Source of the DNA: Haematobia irritans
Lineage: Eukaryota > Arthropoda > Insecta > Diptera > Muscidae
Direction: 5' to 3'
DNA length: 64,000 nucleotides
NCBI RefSeq assembly: GCF_050003625.1
Contig: NC_134400.1
Coordinates: 61,938,241 to 62,002,240, forward strand
The position numbers and the translations under genes are program-made. Each line of letters begins with the position of its first letter. Within the stretch, counting starts at the first letter, position 1. Under the pieces are notes generated by a model that was not told the DNA's origin, searched no databases, and saw only the letters and a list, made by a program, of their open reading frames with translations. Below, piece after piece: positions 1 to 11,440 of this stretch.

Positions 1-1299
1 GGATACAAGCGAGAACTGAGAAATGCTCAGCAAAACTCTTGGAATGATTACTGCAGCAGTATTGAGAATGCGTCAGAGGCTTCCAGACTACGGAAGGTTC
101 TAGCATCCACCAACTCCGCTCCAGGTTTCATTAAAACATCGGAGGGCAATTGGACAACGTCCAGTGAGGAGACGCTGTAGGTACTATTGGACACACATTT
201 TCCTGGAAATCAGACGGTTGAACCAGGTTCTGGCGGTGCCAGAGTGGCTGAGCGGTCGTTTCCTATCGAGGAAATTGTATCGGAATCTAGAATAAGATGG
301 TCGTTAAATAGCTTTGGACCATTCAAATCCCCCGGACCTGATGGAATTACTCCGGCGGAGTTACAAGCAGTGACTGACAAGATTATCCCCTGGTTATCGG
401 CGATATATAAAGGATGTATCAACTTATCATATATCCCAGGAAAGTGAAGAGAAACAAAAGTCGTTTTCATACCTAAAGCGGGAAAAGTCTCACTCTGATG
501 ACTCCAAATTGGATGGACAATTGGGTTTCGGAATATATTCTAAAGATCTGGAACTTCGAATAGCGAAAAGATTACCTAATCACTGTAGTGTTTTTCAGGC
601 TGAAATATTAGCAATAAGAGAGGTGACGAATTGGCTGTGAAGTAATGTTCCAAAAAATGTGGGCATTAATATATACTCAGACAGTCAACCTGCAATAAAA
701 TCCTTGGACTCTGTGTTCCTCAACTCGAAAACGGCCATCGATTGCCGCAAATCTCTCAATGAGATGGCTGAGCAGTACAATATTCACCTAATATGGGTGC
801 CTGGCCATAGGAACATACCGGGGAACTGCGAAGCGGATGAGTTGGCAAGGCTAGGGACTACCTTACATATTCCAGGGGAACTAGAATTTGTTGGTATGCC
901 CCTAGCTACCTGCAAGCTCATGCTGCGTGAGAAGGCTGTTATGATGGCAAATGTTCGATGGGAGAATTGCAAGGGTTGTAACGACACCAAGCAAATATGG
1001 CCCCATTTCAACTTAAACCGCACACTAGATATGCTAATGTTCTCGAGACGTCAGATATCACTCCTGTTATCTGCTATAACGGGGCGCTGCCTGATAGGCG
1101 ATTTTGCAAAAACTATTGGTGCGAAGTATAATGACTATTGTATGAGCTGTCATGATGCGGATGAAAAGGAATCAATAAAACACCTCTTGTGTGAGTGTCC
1201 TGCATTTTGTGTAAGGCGTAAGCAAATTTTAGGGGCATATAGCTTCAGATTACTGGCGGACCTGGAAAACGTTAAGTTAAGCAGTCTGCTAATGTTTTG
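1..1299 (+). pseudogene. LINE ORF2 fragment (RT start joined to RNase H), I/R1/LOA group
   Basis: Decayed remains of a non-LTR retrotransposon polyprotein, cut by the window edge. Reading in, the frame matches the linker and RT start of the full-length LINE at 37-42 kb (NSFGPFKSPGPDGITPAEL motif). It has in-frame stops at about 178 and 445. Near 490 the sequence jumps from KAGK directly into the RNase H domain, so the RT palm with its YADD box is deleted. RNase H keeps IYSDSQPAI and GNCEADELARLG, followed by the Cys/His-rich tail (CMSCHDADEKESIKHLLCEC). The longest open piece is 659-1300. Unlike the full-length copy it retains MAEQYNIHLIWVPGH in RNase H, so it helps define the intact family sequence. 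Not functional. Confidence 0.88.
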
Positions 1300-1470
1300 A
1301 AACAATCTGGTTGGTTCAACAGAAGAAGATAATCGAGAAGGTTCAGCGGTTAAAACTAGAAGTGCCCATATGTAATAGGTACTTTTAGTTAATGTGGTAT
1401 CACAATGGACTGAATATTCTAAGTGAGCCTGAATCTTAACCGGGCTGCCAATTTAACCTAACCTAACCTA
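1300..1470 (+). mobile_element. LINE 3' UTR with (CCTAA)n tail
   Basis: Continues the LINE fragment. The stretch tatcacaatggactgaata followed by a gggctgcca box and a short TAACCTAACCTAACCTAA tail matches, on the opposite strand, the 3' end of the full-length LINE (37,024-37,165) and the SINE tail at 61,279. It ends at the HINE-type sequence starting about 1471, its apparent target. Confidence 0.85.
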
Positions 1471-1511
1471 AATCTGAACCGATTTCCTCCAAAATCAATG
1501 GGGTTCTATTC

Positions 1512-1640
1512 AGGGATCCGGAGCGGTCCATTTTTTTCGCTCCGCTCCGCTCCCGGAGAAAAAAAAACCGCTCCGTTCCTCGCTCCGCTCCGAGAAAAAA
1601 AAAATCGCTCCGCTCCACGCTCCGCTCCGCTCCTCTTCGA
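1512..1640. repeat. Left subterminal GGAGC/GCTCC pentanucleotide block of the hAT element
   Basis: Runs of GCTCCGCTCC broken by A-rich strings. The matching block at the other end is 4202-4330. In hAT elements such subterminal repeats are usual transposase-binding arrays; that role is inferred here. Confidence 0.7.
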
Positions 1641-1694
1641 GAAAATTATAGTACAAACATTGTATTATTTGTTCAATTGAGTTTTATTTTATTT

Positions 1695-2333
1695 AGAAAA
1701 ATCGGGCGGTACATATATGGGAGCTATAGCTAAATCTGAACAGATTTCGATGATTTTTTGCACATATAGTTAGTGCTATAGAAGATTACATTTCGCCAAC
1801 TTTGAGTAAGATCGGTTGATAAATAAGGGTTTTATGACCTAATTTGACAAAATCGGGCGATACATATATATGGGACCTATATCTAAATCTGAACCGATTT
1901 CGATGAAATTTTCAGACCTAAAGGGTGATACAGAAGATTATTTTGTGCTAAATTTGACGACGATCGGTTAGTAAAAAAAGTGCAACGTGACCCCATTTGT
2001 CGAAATCGGGCAATACATAAATATGGGAGCTATATCTAAATTTGATCCGATTTCTTCCAAATTCAGTAACGTTCGTCCTTGTGCCCAAAAAAACTCCCTG
2101 TACCAAATTTCATCAGAATTGGTTAATAATTGCGACCGAAATCCTGTGAACAACAAATACATGGACAGACGGACGGATGGACGGACGGACGCCAAGCGCT
2201 AGATCGACTCAGGAGGTGATTCTGAGTCGATCGGTATATATTTTATGGGGTCTAAAATCAATATTTCTTGTAGGCACATTTTTTGGCAGATCAAACTTGT
2301 TATACCCTAACCACTATGTGGTTTAGGGTATAA
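1695..2333 (+). mobile_element. HINE-type interspersed repeat, family D (mini-me/DINE-like)
   Basis: Contains atatgggagctat boxes, aaatctgaaccgatttc phrases, a GACGGACGGACG microsatellite near 2165-2190, a tcgactcag box, and a terminal hairpin, TATACCCTAACCAC / GTGGTTTAGGGTATA, at 2301-2332. A related copy lies in reverse at 62,778. This is the organisation of non-autonomous Helentron/DINE elements in flies. Inserted inside the hAT element. Confidence 0.65.
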
Positions 2334-2804
2334 TGACTTTAAAACAATGTGTTGAAATATTTTATTAATTTTTTTAGAAATATTAAATCCATTTTGACTT
2401 CATTAAAGGAAGCATTCTAGGAAGCATATGTTAATTTTTCATTTTTTTAGATTTTTTTCGTCAGTTGTTATCAAAATCCTTTAAAAACGAGTTAACGAGT
2501 TACTTTTTTTCCATATTAAGACTCGACTTCCAGTAGAAATTATGCTATGTTTCAAGTAAAAAGCGTCTTTAAAATAAAGTGTTGAAAAACATGTCTTATT
2601 TTTTAACGATTTTTTGCTTTGTAGGCAAGATGCAAAACGGAAACAAATTTAAAGACAATTTTATTAATTTTAAAGAATTTTTCTTAATTATTAAAGTCAA
2701 AAATTTTATCTTTCATGTTATGATACACATTTTTAAGTAAAATCACTTAATTATAAGGACATTACAACTTCATTCAAAAGTTTATTGCATTTTGGACAAG
2801 AAAA
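2334..2804. other. AT-rich interior of the hAT element, nothing recognised
   Basis: No open frame or known motif seen; probably old filler of the hAT element. Confidence 0.5.
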
Positions 2805-3817
2805 CAAGTATATACAGCACTAAGTTCGGCCGGGCCGAACCTTAAATACCCACCACCATGAACCAAATATTAGGGTTTCCTTTGAAATTTTAGGAGGACT
2901 TGAGGACACTTCCCGAAGATAAATTTAAAGATTTCACCTATGAGGACTATATCAGATTCTGGATTTATAAGAACCATTTTTGTTTGAGTTTTAGAGGAAT
3001 CATTAACATCTCTTGTAAGTGTGCAAGAAAATTATAAAATAACGTCTTGATTTGACATCTTAAATATGTAGAAGTAAAATCTGGAAATTTTACATTGAGT
3101 TTCAAGCAATTCAAGTGAAGTCGGTCTATATGGAGGCATTACCAAATGGACCGAGCCTAAAATACCAGAATATTTACAATTTCAGGCAAATCAGATAAAA
3201 ATTACGGTTTCTAGAAACCCAAGGAGTTAAATCGGGAGATCGTTCTTATGGGGACTATACTAAAACATGGACCGCTACTCACCGTTTTCGGCACACCTCT
3301 TTATGACCCGAAAATACCTCTAGATTTCCAATTTCAGGTAAATTGAATAAAAACTGCGGTTTCTATAAGCCCAAGAAGTAAAATCGGGAGATCGGTCTAT
3401 ATGGGGGCTATACCAAAATATGGACCGATACTTACAATTTTTGGCACATGTATTTGTGGTCCTACAATACCTCTAGATTTCCAATTTCAGGTAAATTGAA
3501 TAAAAACTGCGGTTTCTATAAGCCCAAGAAGTAAAATCGGGAGATCGGTCTATATGGGGGCTATACCAAAATATGGACCGATACTCACCATTTTTGGCAC
3601 ACCTCTTTACGGTCATAAAATACCTCCAGATTTCAAATTTCAGGCAAATTGGATAAAAAATACGATTTCTATAAGCCCAAGACCCCAAATCGGGAGAATT
3701 TCTCCCTGATCAAGAATATATATACTTGATATAGTCGGAAATCGATATTTCGATGTGTTACAAACGGAATGACAAACTTATTATACCCCCGTCACCATTC
3801 TATGGTGATGGGTATAA
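2805..3817 (+). mobile_element. HINE-type repeat, family B
   Basis: Begins CAAGTATATACAGC, then a hairpin-prone aagttcggccgggccgaa box and an aaatacccaccaccatga box. The middle has 153-bp type B monomers (tctatatgggggctatacc ... ttggcacacctc). It ends with a TATACCCCCGTCACC / GGTGATGGGTATA hairpin at 3782-3816. Same plan as the copies at 4625 (reverse) and 36,907. Confidence 0.75.
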
Positions 3818-4200
3818 AAAACTTTATTTTAGAGAAATACGTCTTCCATGTTAAGCAAAATTTGCATTCTTATTCTAAGGACATGGAATCTTTGACTTCA
3901 CGACAATATTTTTTTCAGTGTAGAAAACTAAAAAATTAAATATAAATAAGATCGTTTAATTGCATTTATTTGACGTTCATTACAAACATCTTTGTAGTAA
4001 TACGGGATGAAATTGACATTTGCCGTTTTTGAAAACAATTACTAAAAAACACGTTGTGTTTTCCCCAATGTACGTACGTACAAAAATACATATCGTACAT
4101 TTTAAACGTTTACTCACACTACGCTAAGTACTAGCTAAATTTGAAATTACCTACACAGTGTAATTTCAAAGTTACACATTTCATTCAAGTAATATTTTAT
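3818..4200. other. AT-rich spacer in the hAT element
   Basis: No gene or repeat recognised between the HINE B hairpin and the right pentanucleotide block. Confidence 0.5.
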
Positions 4201-4330
4201 TCGGAGCGGAGCGGTTTTTCATTTGGAAACCGCTCCGCTCCCGCTCCGCTCCGGATTTTAGAAATGCCGCTCCCGCTCCGCTCCCGCTCCGGCAAAAAAA
4301 GGGCTTGCTCCGCTCCGCTCCGGATCCCTG

Positions 4331-4594
4331 GTTCTATTCTGACCCCAAAAAAATATACTTGTGCCAAATTTAAAGTCGATTGGACCAAAATTGCGGCCTA
4401 GAATTTGATCACAAAAATGTGTTCACAGACAGACAAATGGACATGGCTAGATCGACTCGGGGACCGACCCTGAGCAATATTGCCAAACCCAGAAGGAGAT
4501 GAGATAGACATATGGTGTCTATCTCATCTCCTTCTGGGTGTTGCAAACATATGCACTAACTTTTAATACACTGTTCCCCAGTGTGGCGCAGGCA
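4331..4594 (+). repeat. 3' half of the HINE-type repeat split by the hAT element
   Basis: Continues the sequence that stops at 1502. It resembles the distal part of family C (ttgtgccaaatttaaagtcg, cagacagacaaatggacatg, agatcgactcgg) and ends in a decayed terminal hairpin, cactgttccccagtgtgg. Interrupted near 4488 by an inverted duplication. Confidence 0.65.
4488..4538. repeat. Perfect 23-bp stem, 5-nt loop hairpin
   Basis: 4488-4510 (cccagaaggagatgagatag plus aca) is exactly complementary to 4516-4538, with loop tatgg. The right arm runs into the normal HINE tail (cttctgggtgttgc), so the left arm appears to be an inverted copy made in place. Confidence 0.9.
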
Positions 4595-4624
4595 CGGCAC
4601 ACAGTGGTTCCAAATCGCTTTTTT

Positions 4625-6420
4625 TATACCCACCACCATAGAATGGTGACGGGGGTATAATAAGTTTGTCATTCCGTTTGTAACACATCGAAATATCGAT
4701 TTCCGACTATATAAATTATATATCTTCTTGATCAGGGAGAAATTCTGAGACGATATAGCCCTGTCCGTCTGTCTGTTGTAATCACGATACAGTCTTCAAT
4801 AATGAAGCATTCGTGCTGAAATTTTGCACAAACTCGTCTCGCAGGCAGGTCAAGTTCGAAGATGGGCTATATTGGTCCAAGTTTTGATATAGTCCCCATA
4901 TAAACCGACCTCCCGATTTGGGGTCTTGGGCTTATAAAAACTTTAGTTTCTATCCAATTTGCCTGAAATTGAAAATCTAGAGGTATTTTATGACCACAAA
5001 GAGGTGTGCCAAAAATGGTGAGTATCGGTTCATGTTTTGGTATATCCCCCATATAGACCGATCTCCCGATTATATTACTAGGGCTTCTAGAATCGACAGT
5101 TTCTATCCAATTCGCCTGAAATTGGAAATCTAGAGGTATTTTAGCACTATAAAGAGGTGTGCCAAAAATGGTGACCGTCGGTTGATGTTTAGGTATAGCC
5201 CCCATATAGACCGATTTCCCGATTTTACTTCTTGGGCTTCTAGAATCCGTAGTTATTATCCAATTTGGTTGAAATTTGAAATCTAGAGGTATTTTAGGAC
5301 CATAAAGAGGTGTGCTAAAAATGGTGAGTATCGGTCCAGGTTTTGGTATATCCCCCATATAGACCGATCTCCCGATTTGGGGTCTTGGGCTTATAGAATC
5401 CGTAGTTTTTATCCAATTGGCCTGAAATTGGAAATCTAGAGGTATTTTAGAACAATAAAGAGGAGTGCCGAAAATGGTGAGTATCGGTCCATGTTTTGGT
5501 ATAGCCCCCATATAGACCGATCTCCAGTTTTTACTTCTTGGGCGTCTAAAATCTGTAGTTTTTTTCCAATTTGCCTCAAATTGGAAATCTAGAGGTATTT
5601 TAAAACCCTTAAGAGGTGTGCTGAAAATTATGAGTATCGGACCATGTTTTTATATAGCCCCCATATAGACCGATTTCCCGATTTTATTCTTGGGCTTATA
5701 AAAACCGTAGTTTTTATCCAACTTGCCTCAAATTGGAAATCTAGAGGTATTTTAGGACCATAAAAAGGTATGCCGAAAATGGTGAGTATAGGTCCATGTT
5801 TTGATATAGCCGTCAGATAGACCGATCTCCCGATATTACTTTTTGGGCTTCTAGAAACCGTAATTGTTGTCCACTTTGCCTGTAATCGAAAATCTGGAGG
5901 TTTTTAGGAATACAAATAGGTGTGCAAGAAATGCTTTTATTTTTTAGGCTTCTAGAATCCGTAGTTTTTATCCAATTTGCCTGAAATGAGAAATCTACAG
6001 GTATTTTAGGACCTTAAATATGAGAGCCGAAAATGACGTGTATTGGTCCATGTTTTGGTTTATCTCCCAAATAGACCGATCTCCCGATTTTACTTCTTGG
6101 GCTTTTAGAAACCATAGTTTTTATCAAATTTGCATGAAATTTTAAATCTAGAAGTATTTTAGGAACATAAAGAGTGCCAAAAATGGTGAATATCCATGTG
6201 CACTGATAATGAAAATTGCTTGAAACTGAATTATAGTTTCCAGATTTTACTTCTGGTAATCATTTAAATAATGGGGGTAAAGATCTACAGATATTAGTTT
6301 TTAAATCAAGGCGTTATTTCATTTTCATTTTGAAATCCTAATTTGTGGACTTTATAACTTTTAATCTAAAGCACATAAGTACACATCTCTTTCTTCTAGA
6401 ATTCGTGGAATTTTATAGGG
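4625..6420 (-). mobile_element. HINE-type repeat, family B, reverse, with about eight 153-bp monomers
   Basis: Opens (in reverse) with the TATACCCACCACC / GGTGACGGGGGTATA hairpin at 4625-4659, then ttccgtttgtaacacatcg and degenerate type B monomers to about 6180. Beyond that is the proximal B segment (ttgcttgaaactgaat; aaatcaaggcgttattt). The cggccgggccg start is missing, so the 5' end is truncated. An apparent 214-codon frame at 4867-5511 exists because 153 is divisible by three; it is not a gene. Confidence 0.7.
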
Positions 6421-6823
6421 AATTACGAATCCACTCAAAAACGGAACTTCTCCGTTCAAAATACTGACCCCACTTTGTCAAAATTTTGCAAAAAAATAAA
6501 TTGTGGGGCCTATATCTTGCGAACGGTCAAAGATAATTGCACATGCACGCAAACTTTTTTATAGAGCTTTACAAGTTCTACCCAACAAAGAAAAAATCAT
6601 CGAAATCATCGGTTCAAAATTGCGGAGTTAACAGCTAACAAAATTTCATACCCCCGAGGTGACCAACTTTTAACGCCTACAGGTCAGCCCGTGGACCCAC
6701 TAGGGACCCACAAACTTAGAGGAAAACACTTCAGCTTTCACACACAGAAAAAATTATGTGATATCTTTATCCGTTCAAAAGTTACAGAATTATTTCCAAA
6801 AAAATCGATTTGGAACCACTGTG
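6421..6823. other. Right interior of the Transib-like element
   Basis: Contains phrases such as ttgcgaacggtcaaagataa and cccgtggacccactaggg, ending at the CACTGTG terminus. No coding frame seen. Confidence 0.5.
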
Positions 6824-6828
6824 CGGCA

Positions 6829-7202
6829 GAGGTTAGACCTATAATGTTATATGGTGTTGTGGTCTAGTGGCCTTCAGAAGTCGACAAGTTTAGATTCAGT
6901 CCTCAAAATAATGCCACATGTGCCAAACGTAGTATATTACTATCTGGCAAACCGCTTTTCGGCAAAAAGTTTGAAACTAATTTCCAACAGTGGGCACACA
7001 AACCCCTGGGATTAGACGTTATATAGATTTTTACACCGATGGCTGCAAATAGAATGGAGTATATTTTAAAGACCTGGAAATTAAAATAGCGAAACGATTA
7101 CCCAATCACTGTAGTGTTTTTCAGGCTGAAATATTAGCAATAAGAGAGGTGGCGAATTGGCTGAGAAGTAATGTTCCAACAAATGTTGGCATTAATAGCT
7201 CT
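6829..7202 (+). pseudogene. LINE fragment (end of RT into RNase H)
   Basis: Resumes LINE sequence just after the Transib duplication (ggttagacctataatgttat = RPIMLYGVV). It continues with deletions through the tethering region to the RNase H start (ttttacaccgatggctgcaa = FYTDG) and AEILAIREVANWL. Several stops; not functional. Its 3' part forms the start of the tandem duplication described next. Confidence 0.75.
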
Positions 7203-7631
7203 GTTCGAGAACCCGATAATTTTTGATAACTATCACAAATTTTTACTGGATGTCGTTCGTTCACACCAAAAAGCCAGCAAAAAAAGAGAGCCGGAGAGAG
7301 ACTAGATTTGACAGTTATCAGATAGAGAAATTGCGATGGCTGCAAATAGAATGGAGTATATTTTAAAGACCTGGAAATTAAAATAGCGAAACGATTACCC
7401 AATCACTGTAGTGTTTTTCAGGCTGAAATATTAGCAATAAGAGAGGTGGCGAATTGGCTGAGAAGTAATGTTCCAACAAATGTTGGCATTAATAGCTCTG
7501 TTCGAGAACCCGATAATTTTTGATAACTATCACAAATTTTTACTGGATGTCGTTCGTTCACACCAAAAAGCCAGCAAAAAAAGAGAGCCGGAGAGAGACT
7601 AGATTTGACAGTTATCAGATAGAGAAATTGC
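7038..7631 (+). repeat. Perfect tandem duplication, 2 x 297 bp
   Basis: Units 7038-7334 and 7335-7631 are identical as read. Each joins about 160 bp of LINE RNase H to about 135 bp containing aaaaagagagccggagagag and a cagttatcagatagagaaat end. Identity points to a recent duplication or an assembly duplication. Confidence 0.92.
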
Positions 7632-7657
7632 ATGTTTTTGCTGGAGATTTCTCCCCA

Positions 7658-8633
7658 CACCCTCACAAAAAATCGCCTCTGTAATATATACTCCCAAACA
7701 TATTTTGCTTCAAGCATATACATTTTTGGGTATTGCCCAAACATTTATATGTTTGATCTCTTCCAATATATAATATGTTTGAAAGCATATTGGTCTAAAC
7801 AATATATGTTTGGGTAGTCAAAGTTCCAAACATTTTGTATTTTTGCATCCAAATTCAATAATGTTGTCTTCCAAAAAACAATATGTTATTTTGTGAACAT
7901 ATAATATGTTTGGAAGCATTTTGCACCCAAAAATATTATATGCTTAAAAAAATTCTCCCAAACAATATTGTGCTCAAAATTTTATTTATTTATTTATATA
8001 TTTACAATCATAATGAATTATGAAAATAAACAGGTAATATAGGTGCTAACAACATAGGTTTTCGACCTGAATGCTCAAAATATTTTTTTCTGCCTAATTG
8101 TATATTCCCCCACATCTTTCTCACTTCCACGACATTTTTTAGTTCTTAGCACCTTTTTCTGTAATACAAACATTGTAGAAGAAATTATTCAATTGTATGA
8201 TTTTTTTATTTTAATTTTACCTTTTGCCGGACGGGGATTCGAACAGCGGACCACACAGTTTGTAAGGATCAAAAAAGTAGCTGATCAATTGCCCAAGGAA
8301 AAATAAAATGTTAATTTTGTAATAACAAGCAACAACCACCAACTTAATTCAATATCGCTCCCTGTTAAATAGCGCTCCAAGCTACTAAACACATATATGT
8401 TTATAGGCTATTTCTAAATTAATATATGTTTGCATCCAAGCATATTATATTTACAAACATTTTATGTCCCAAACATAATATGTTCTAACATATTAACATA
8501 TATGTCCCAAACATGTTATGCTAGTTTATGAACATTATATGCTTGCACTCAAAAATATTGTGTTTAAAAATTTGTGTTCCAAACATATAATGTTTATAGC
8601 CAAACATATGAAAAACAGTCTTTTTCATCCGTG
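7658..8633. mobile_element. MITE with CACCCTCA-type end and a tRNA-like module
   Basis: Left end caccctcacaaaaaatcgcc matches the reverse complement of the right end of the MITE at 22,048-22,875 (gcgatttttttgagggtg). Both have interiors full of aacatatgtttg phrases. The right end is degenerate (gaaaaacagtctttttcatc). Boundaries approximate; no clean TA pair seen. Confidence 0.6.
8219..8290 (-). repeat. tRNA-derived module (B box intact)
   Basis: On the minus strand, ctgttcgaatccccgtccgg is a good Pol III B box with T-arm-like surroundings, preceded by ccttacaaactgtgtggtcc as an anticodon-arm-like part. The A-box half is eroded. Not a functional tRNA. Confidence 0.55.
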
Positions 8634-8943
8634 CAGTATAATCTTGCAAACCATAGCACACGTGCCAGCTGGTTGTTGAAAACAAACAAAGCTCCAGTAC
8701 AATGTACATGTTCCGCAACTACAACTGGAAGTTAACACAAGTATATACGGCCGTAAGTTCGGCCAGGCCGAAGCTTATGTACCCTCCATCATGGATTGCG
8801 TAGAAACTTCTTCTAAACACTGCCACCCACAATCGAATTACTTAAGTTGCGATAACGCTTTCCGATGGCAAGGTATCTTAAAACCTCCTAACACCATCTT
8901 CTAAATTGTATGTAAGTCCATACGTGGTATATATTAAATCAAA

Positions 8944-11003
8944 CAAGTATATACGGCCGTAAGTTCGGCCAGGCCGAAGCTTATGTACCCTCCATCATGG
9001 ATTGCCTAGAAACTTCTTCTAAACACTGCCATCCACAATCGAATTACTTAAGTTGCGGTAACGCTTGCCGATGGCAAGGTATCTTTAAACCTCCTTACAC
9101 CATCTTCTAAATTGTATGTAAGTCCATACGTGGTATATATTAAATCAAAAAAGATCGATCCAATACTTATATAATTCAGTTTGACAAAGTAGACATACAA
9201 TTTTGACAAAATTTTCTACAGAAATAAAATTTGAACAAAATTTTCTATAGAAATAAACTTTTGACAAAATTTTCTATAGAAAAAAATTTTTGGTAGATTA
9301 TTTTTGGCTCTAGTGGCAACCATGATTATGAACCGATATGGACCAATTTTTGTGTGATTGGACCAATTTTGGTATGGTTGTTAGCGACCATATACTAACA
9401 CCACGTTCCTAATTTGAACCGGATCGGATGAATTTTGCTCCTCCAAGAGGCTCCGGAGGTCAAATCTGGAGAACGTTTTATATGGGGGCTATATATAATT
9501 ATGGACCGATATGGACCAATTCTGGCACGGCTGTTAAAGATCATATACTAACACCATGTTCCAAATTACAACCGGCTTGGATGAAATTTGCTTCTCTTGG
9601 AGACTTCGCAAGCCAAATCTGGGGATCGGTTTATATGGGGGCTATATATAATTATGAACTGATGTGGACCAATTTTTGCATGGTTGTTAGAGACCATATA
9701 CCAACATCATGTACCAAATTTCAGCCGGATCGGATGAAATTTGCTTCTCTTTGAGGCTCCGCAAGCCAAATCTGGGGATAGTTTTATATGGGGGTTATAT
9801 ATAATTATGGACCGATGTGGACCAATTTTTGCATGATTGTTAGAGACCATATACCAACACCATGTACCAAATTTCAGCCGGATCGGATGAAATATGCTTC
9901 TCTTAGAGGCTCCGGAAGCCAAATCTGGGGATCGGTTTATATGAGGGCTGTATATAATTATAGACCGATGTGGACCAATTTTTGCATGGTTGTTAGGGAC
10001 CATATACCAACACCATGTACCAAATTTCAGCCGGATCGGATGAAATTTGCTTCTCTTTTAGGCTCCGCAAGCCAAATCTGGGGATCGGTTTATATGGGGG
10101 CTATATATAATTATGAACCGATGTGGACCAATTTTTGCACGGTTGTTAGAGACCATATACCAACACCATGTACCAAATTTCAGCCGGATCGGATGAAATA
10201 TGTTTCTCTTAGAGGCTCCGGAAGCCAAATCTGGGGATCGGTTTATATGGCGGCTATATATAATTATGGACCGATGTGGACAAATTTTTGCATGGTTGTT
10301 AGAGACCATATACCAACACCATGTACCAAATTTCAGCCGGATCGGATGAAATTTGCTTCTCTTTTAGGCTCCGCAAGCCAAATCTGGGGATCGGTTTATA
10401 TGGGGGCTATATATAATTATGGACCGATGTGGACCAATTTTTGGCATGGTTGTTAGAGACCATATACCAACACCATATACCAAATTTCAGCCGGATCGGA
10501 TGAAATTTGCTTCTGTTTTAGGCTCCGCAAGCCAAACCTGGGGATCGGTTTATATGGGGGCTATATATGATTATGGACCGATGTGGACCAATTTTTGCAT
10601 GGTTGTTAGAGACCATATACCAACACGATGTACCAAATTTCAGCCGGATCGGATGAAATATGCTTCTGTTAGAGGCTCCACAAGCCAAATCTGAGGGTCC
10701 CTTTATATGGGGGCTATACGTAAAAGTGGACCGATATGGCCCATTTTCAATACCATCTGACCTACATCGATAACAACTACTTGTGCCAAGTTTCAAGTCG
10801 ATAGCTTGTTTCGTTCGGAAGTTAGCGTGATTTCAACAGACGGACGGACGGACGGACGGACGGACGGACATGCTTAGATCGACTCAGAATGTCACCACGA
10901 CCCAGAATATATATACTTTATGGGGTCTTAGAGCAATATTTCGATGTGTTACAAACGGAATGACAAAGTTAATATACCCCCATCCTATGATGGAGGGTAT
11001 AAA
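8944..11003 (+). mobile_element. HINE-type repeat, family A (inner, complete)
   Basis: A second caagtatatacggccgtaag start 206 bp after the first, then the gatcgatccaatact segment, 28-bp A-rich repeats, eight or so 153-bp monomers (9480-10,690), the GACGGACG microsatellite (about 10,838-10,868) and the terminal hairpin at about 10,972-11,001. It contains its own uninterrupted copy of the site it landed in. Confidence 0.75.
9480..10690 (+). repeat. 153-bp tandem monomers, type A (inner HINE)
   Basis: The phrase ctggggatcggtttatatgg recurs at 153-bp steps (for example ggggat at 9621, 9774 and 9927). Each monomer also has gtggaccaatttttgcatgg and tttcagccggatcggatgaa. Central tandem repeats of about 150 bp are typical of Helentron-derived DINE/HINE elements. 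Long frames here are by-products of the period being divisible by three. Confidence 0.85.
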
Positions 11004-11035
11004 AAGATCGATCCATTACGTATATAATTCAGTTT

Positions 11036-11440
11036 GACAAAGTAGACATAAAATTTTGACAAAATTTTATACAGAAATAAAATTTTAACAAAATTTTCTA
11101 TGGAAATAAAATTTTCACAAAATTTTCTAAAGAAACAAAAGTTTTAACAAAATTTTCTATAGAAAGAAAATTTTGACAAAAATGTCTACAGAAATAAAAT
11201 TTTAACAAAATGTTCTATAGAAATAAACTTTTGATAAAATTTTCTACAGAAGATTATTTTAGATTATTTTTGGCTCGAGTGGCAACCATGATTATGAACC
11301 GAATAAAATTTGAACAAAATTTTCTATAGAAATAAAATTTTGACAATGATGAAAATTTTATTATAAATTTATATTTTAACAAAATTTTCTCTAGAAATAA
11401 ATTTTTGACAAAATTTTCTATAGAAATAAAATTTTGGTAG
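11036..11440 (+). repeat. A-rich minisatellite, about 28-29 bp units
   Basis: Repeats of gacaaaattttctatagaaa taaaatttt with scattered changes; the same array occurs at 9195-9290 in the inner copy. Part of HINE family A upstream of the 153-bp monomers. Confidence 0.75.

Larger units (their letters stand above)
1511..4330. mobile_element. hAT-type non-autonomous element with CAGGGATCC termini
   Basis: Left end CAGGGATCCGGAGCGG and right end CCGCTCCGGATCCCTG are inverted repeats. The flanks carry an 8-bp duplication, gttctatt, at 1503-1510 and 4331-4338. CAGGG ends plus an 8-bp duplication are the hAT signature. Both ends are packed with GGAGC/GCTCC pentanucleotides. The outer flanks rejoin into one HINE-type repeat (aaatctgaaccgatttcc ... 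ctgaccccaaaaaaatat), which confirms the insertion. No transposase is visible inside; two HINEs have inserted in it. Confidence 0.85.
4600..6823. mobile_element. Transib-like non-autonomous element, CACAGTG ends, 5-bp duplication
   Basis: Left end CACAGTGGTTCCAAATCG and right end CGATTTGGAACCACTGTG form inverted repeats. They are flanked by the 5-bp direct repeat cggca at 4595-4599 and 6824-6828. CAC(A/T)(A/G)TG termini and a GC-rich 5-bp duplication are the published hallmarks of Transib, the family related to RAG1; the first seven bases equal the RSS heptamer. The element sits in a LINE fragment: cggca then ggttagacc rejoins LINE sequence. No transposase is visible. A HINE B has inserted inside. 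Confidence 0.75.

Noticed and set aside
9428..10694. Long open frames encoding 51-residue repeats (MGAIYNYGPMWTNFCMVVRD type)
   Set aside because: They follow from a 153-bp tandem monomer, a multiple of three, in a non-coding HINE; both strands give equally long frames. The same applies to 4867-5511 and 42,381-43,078.
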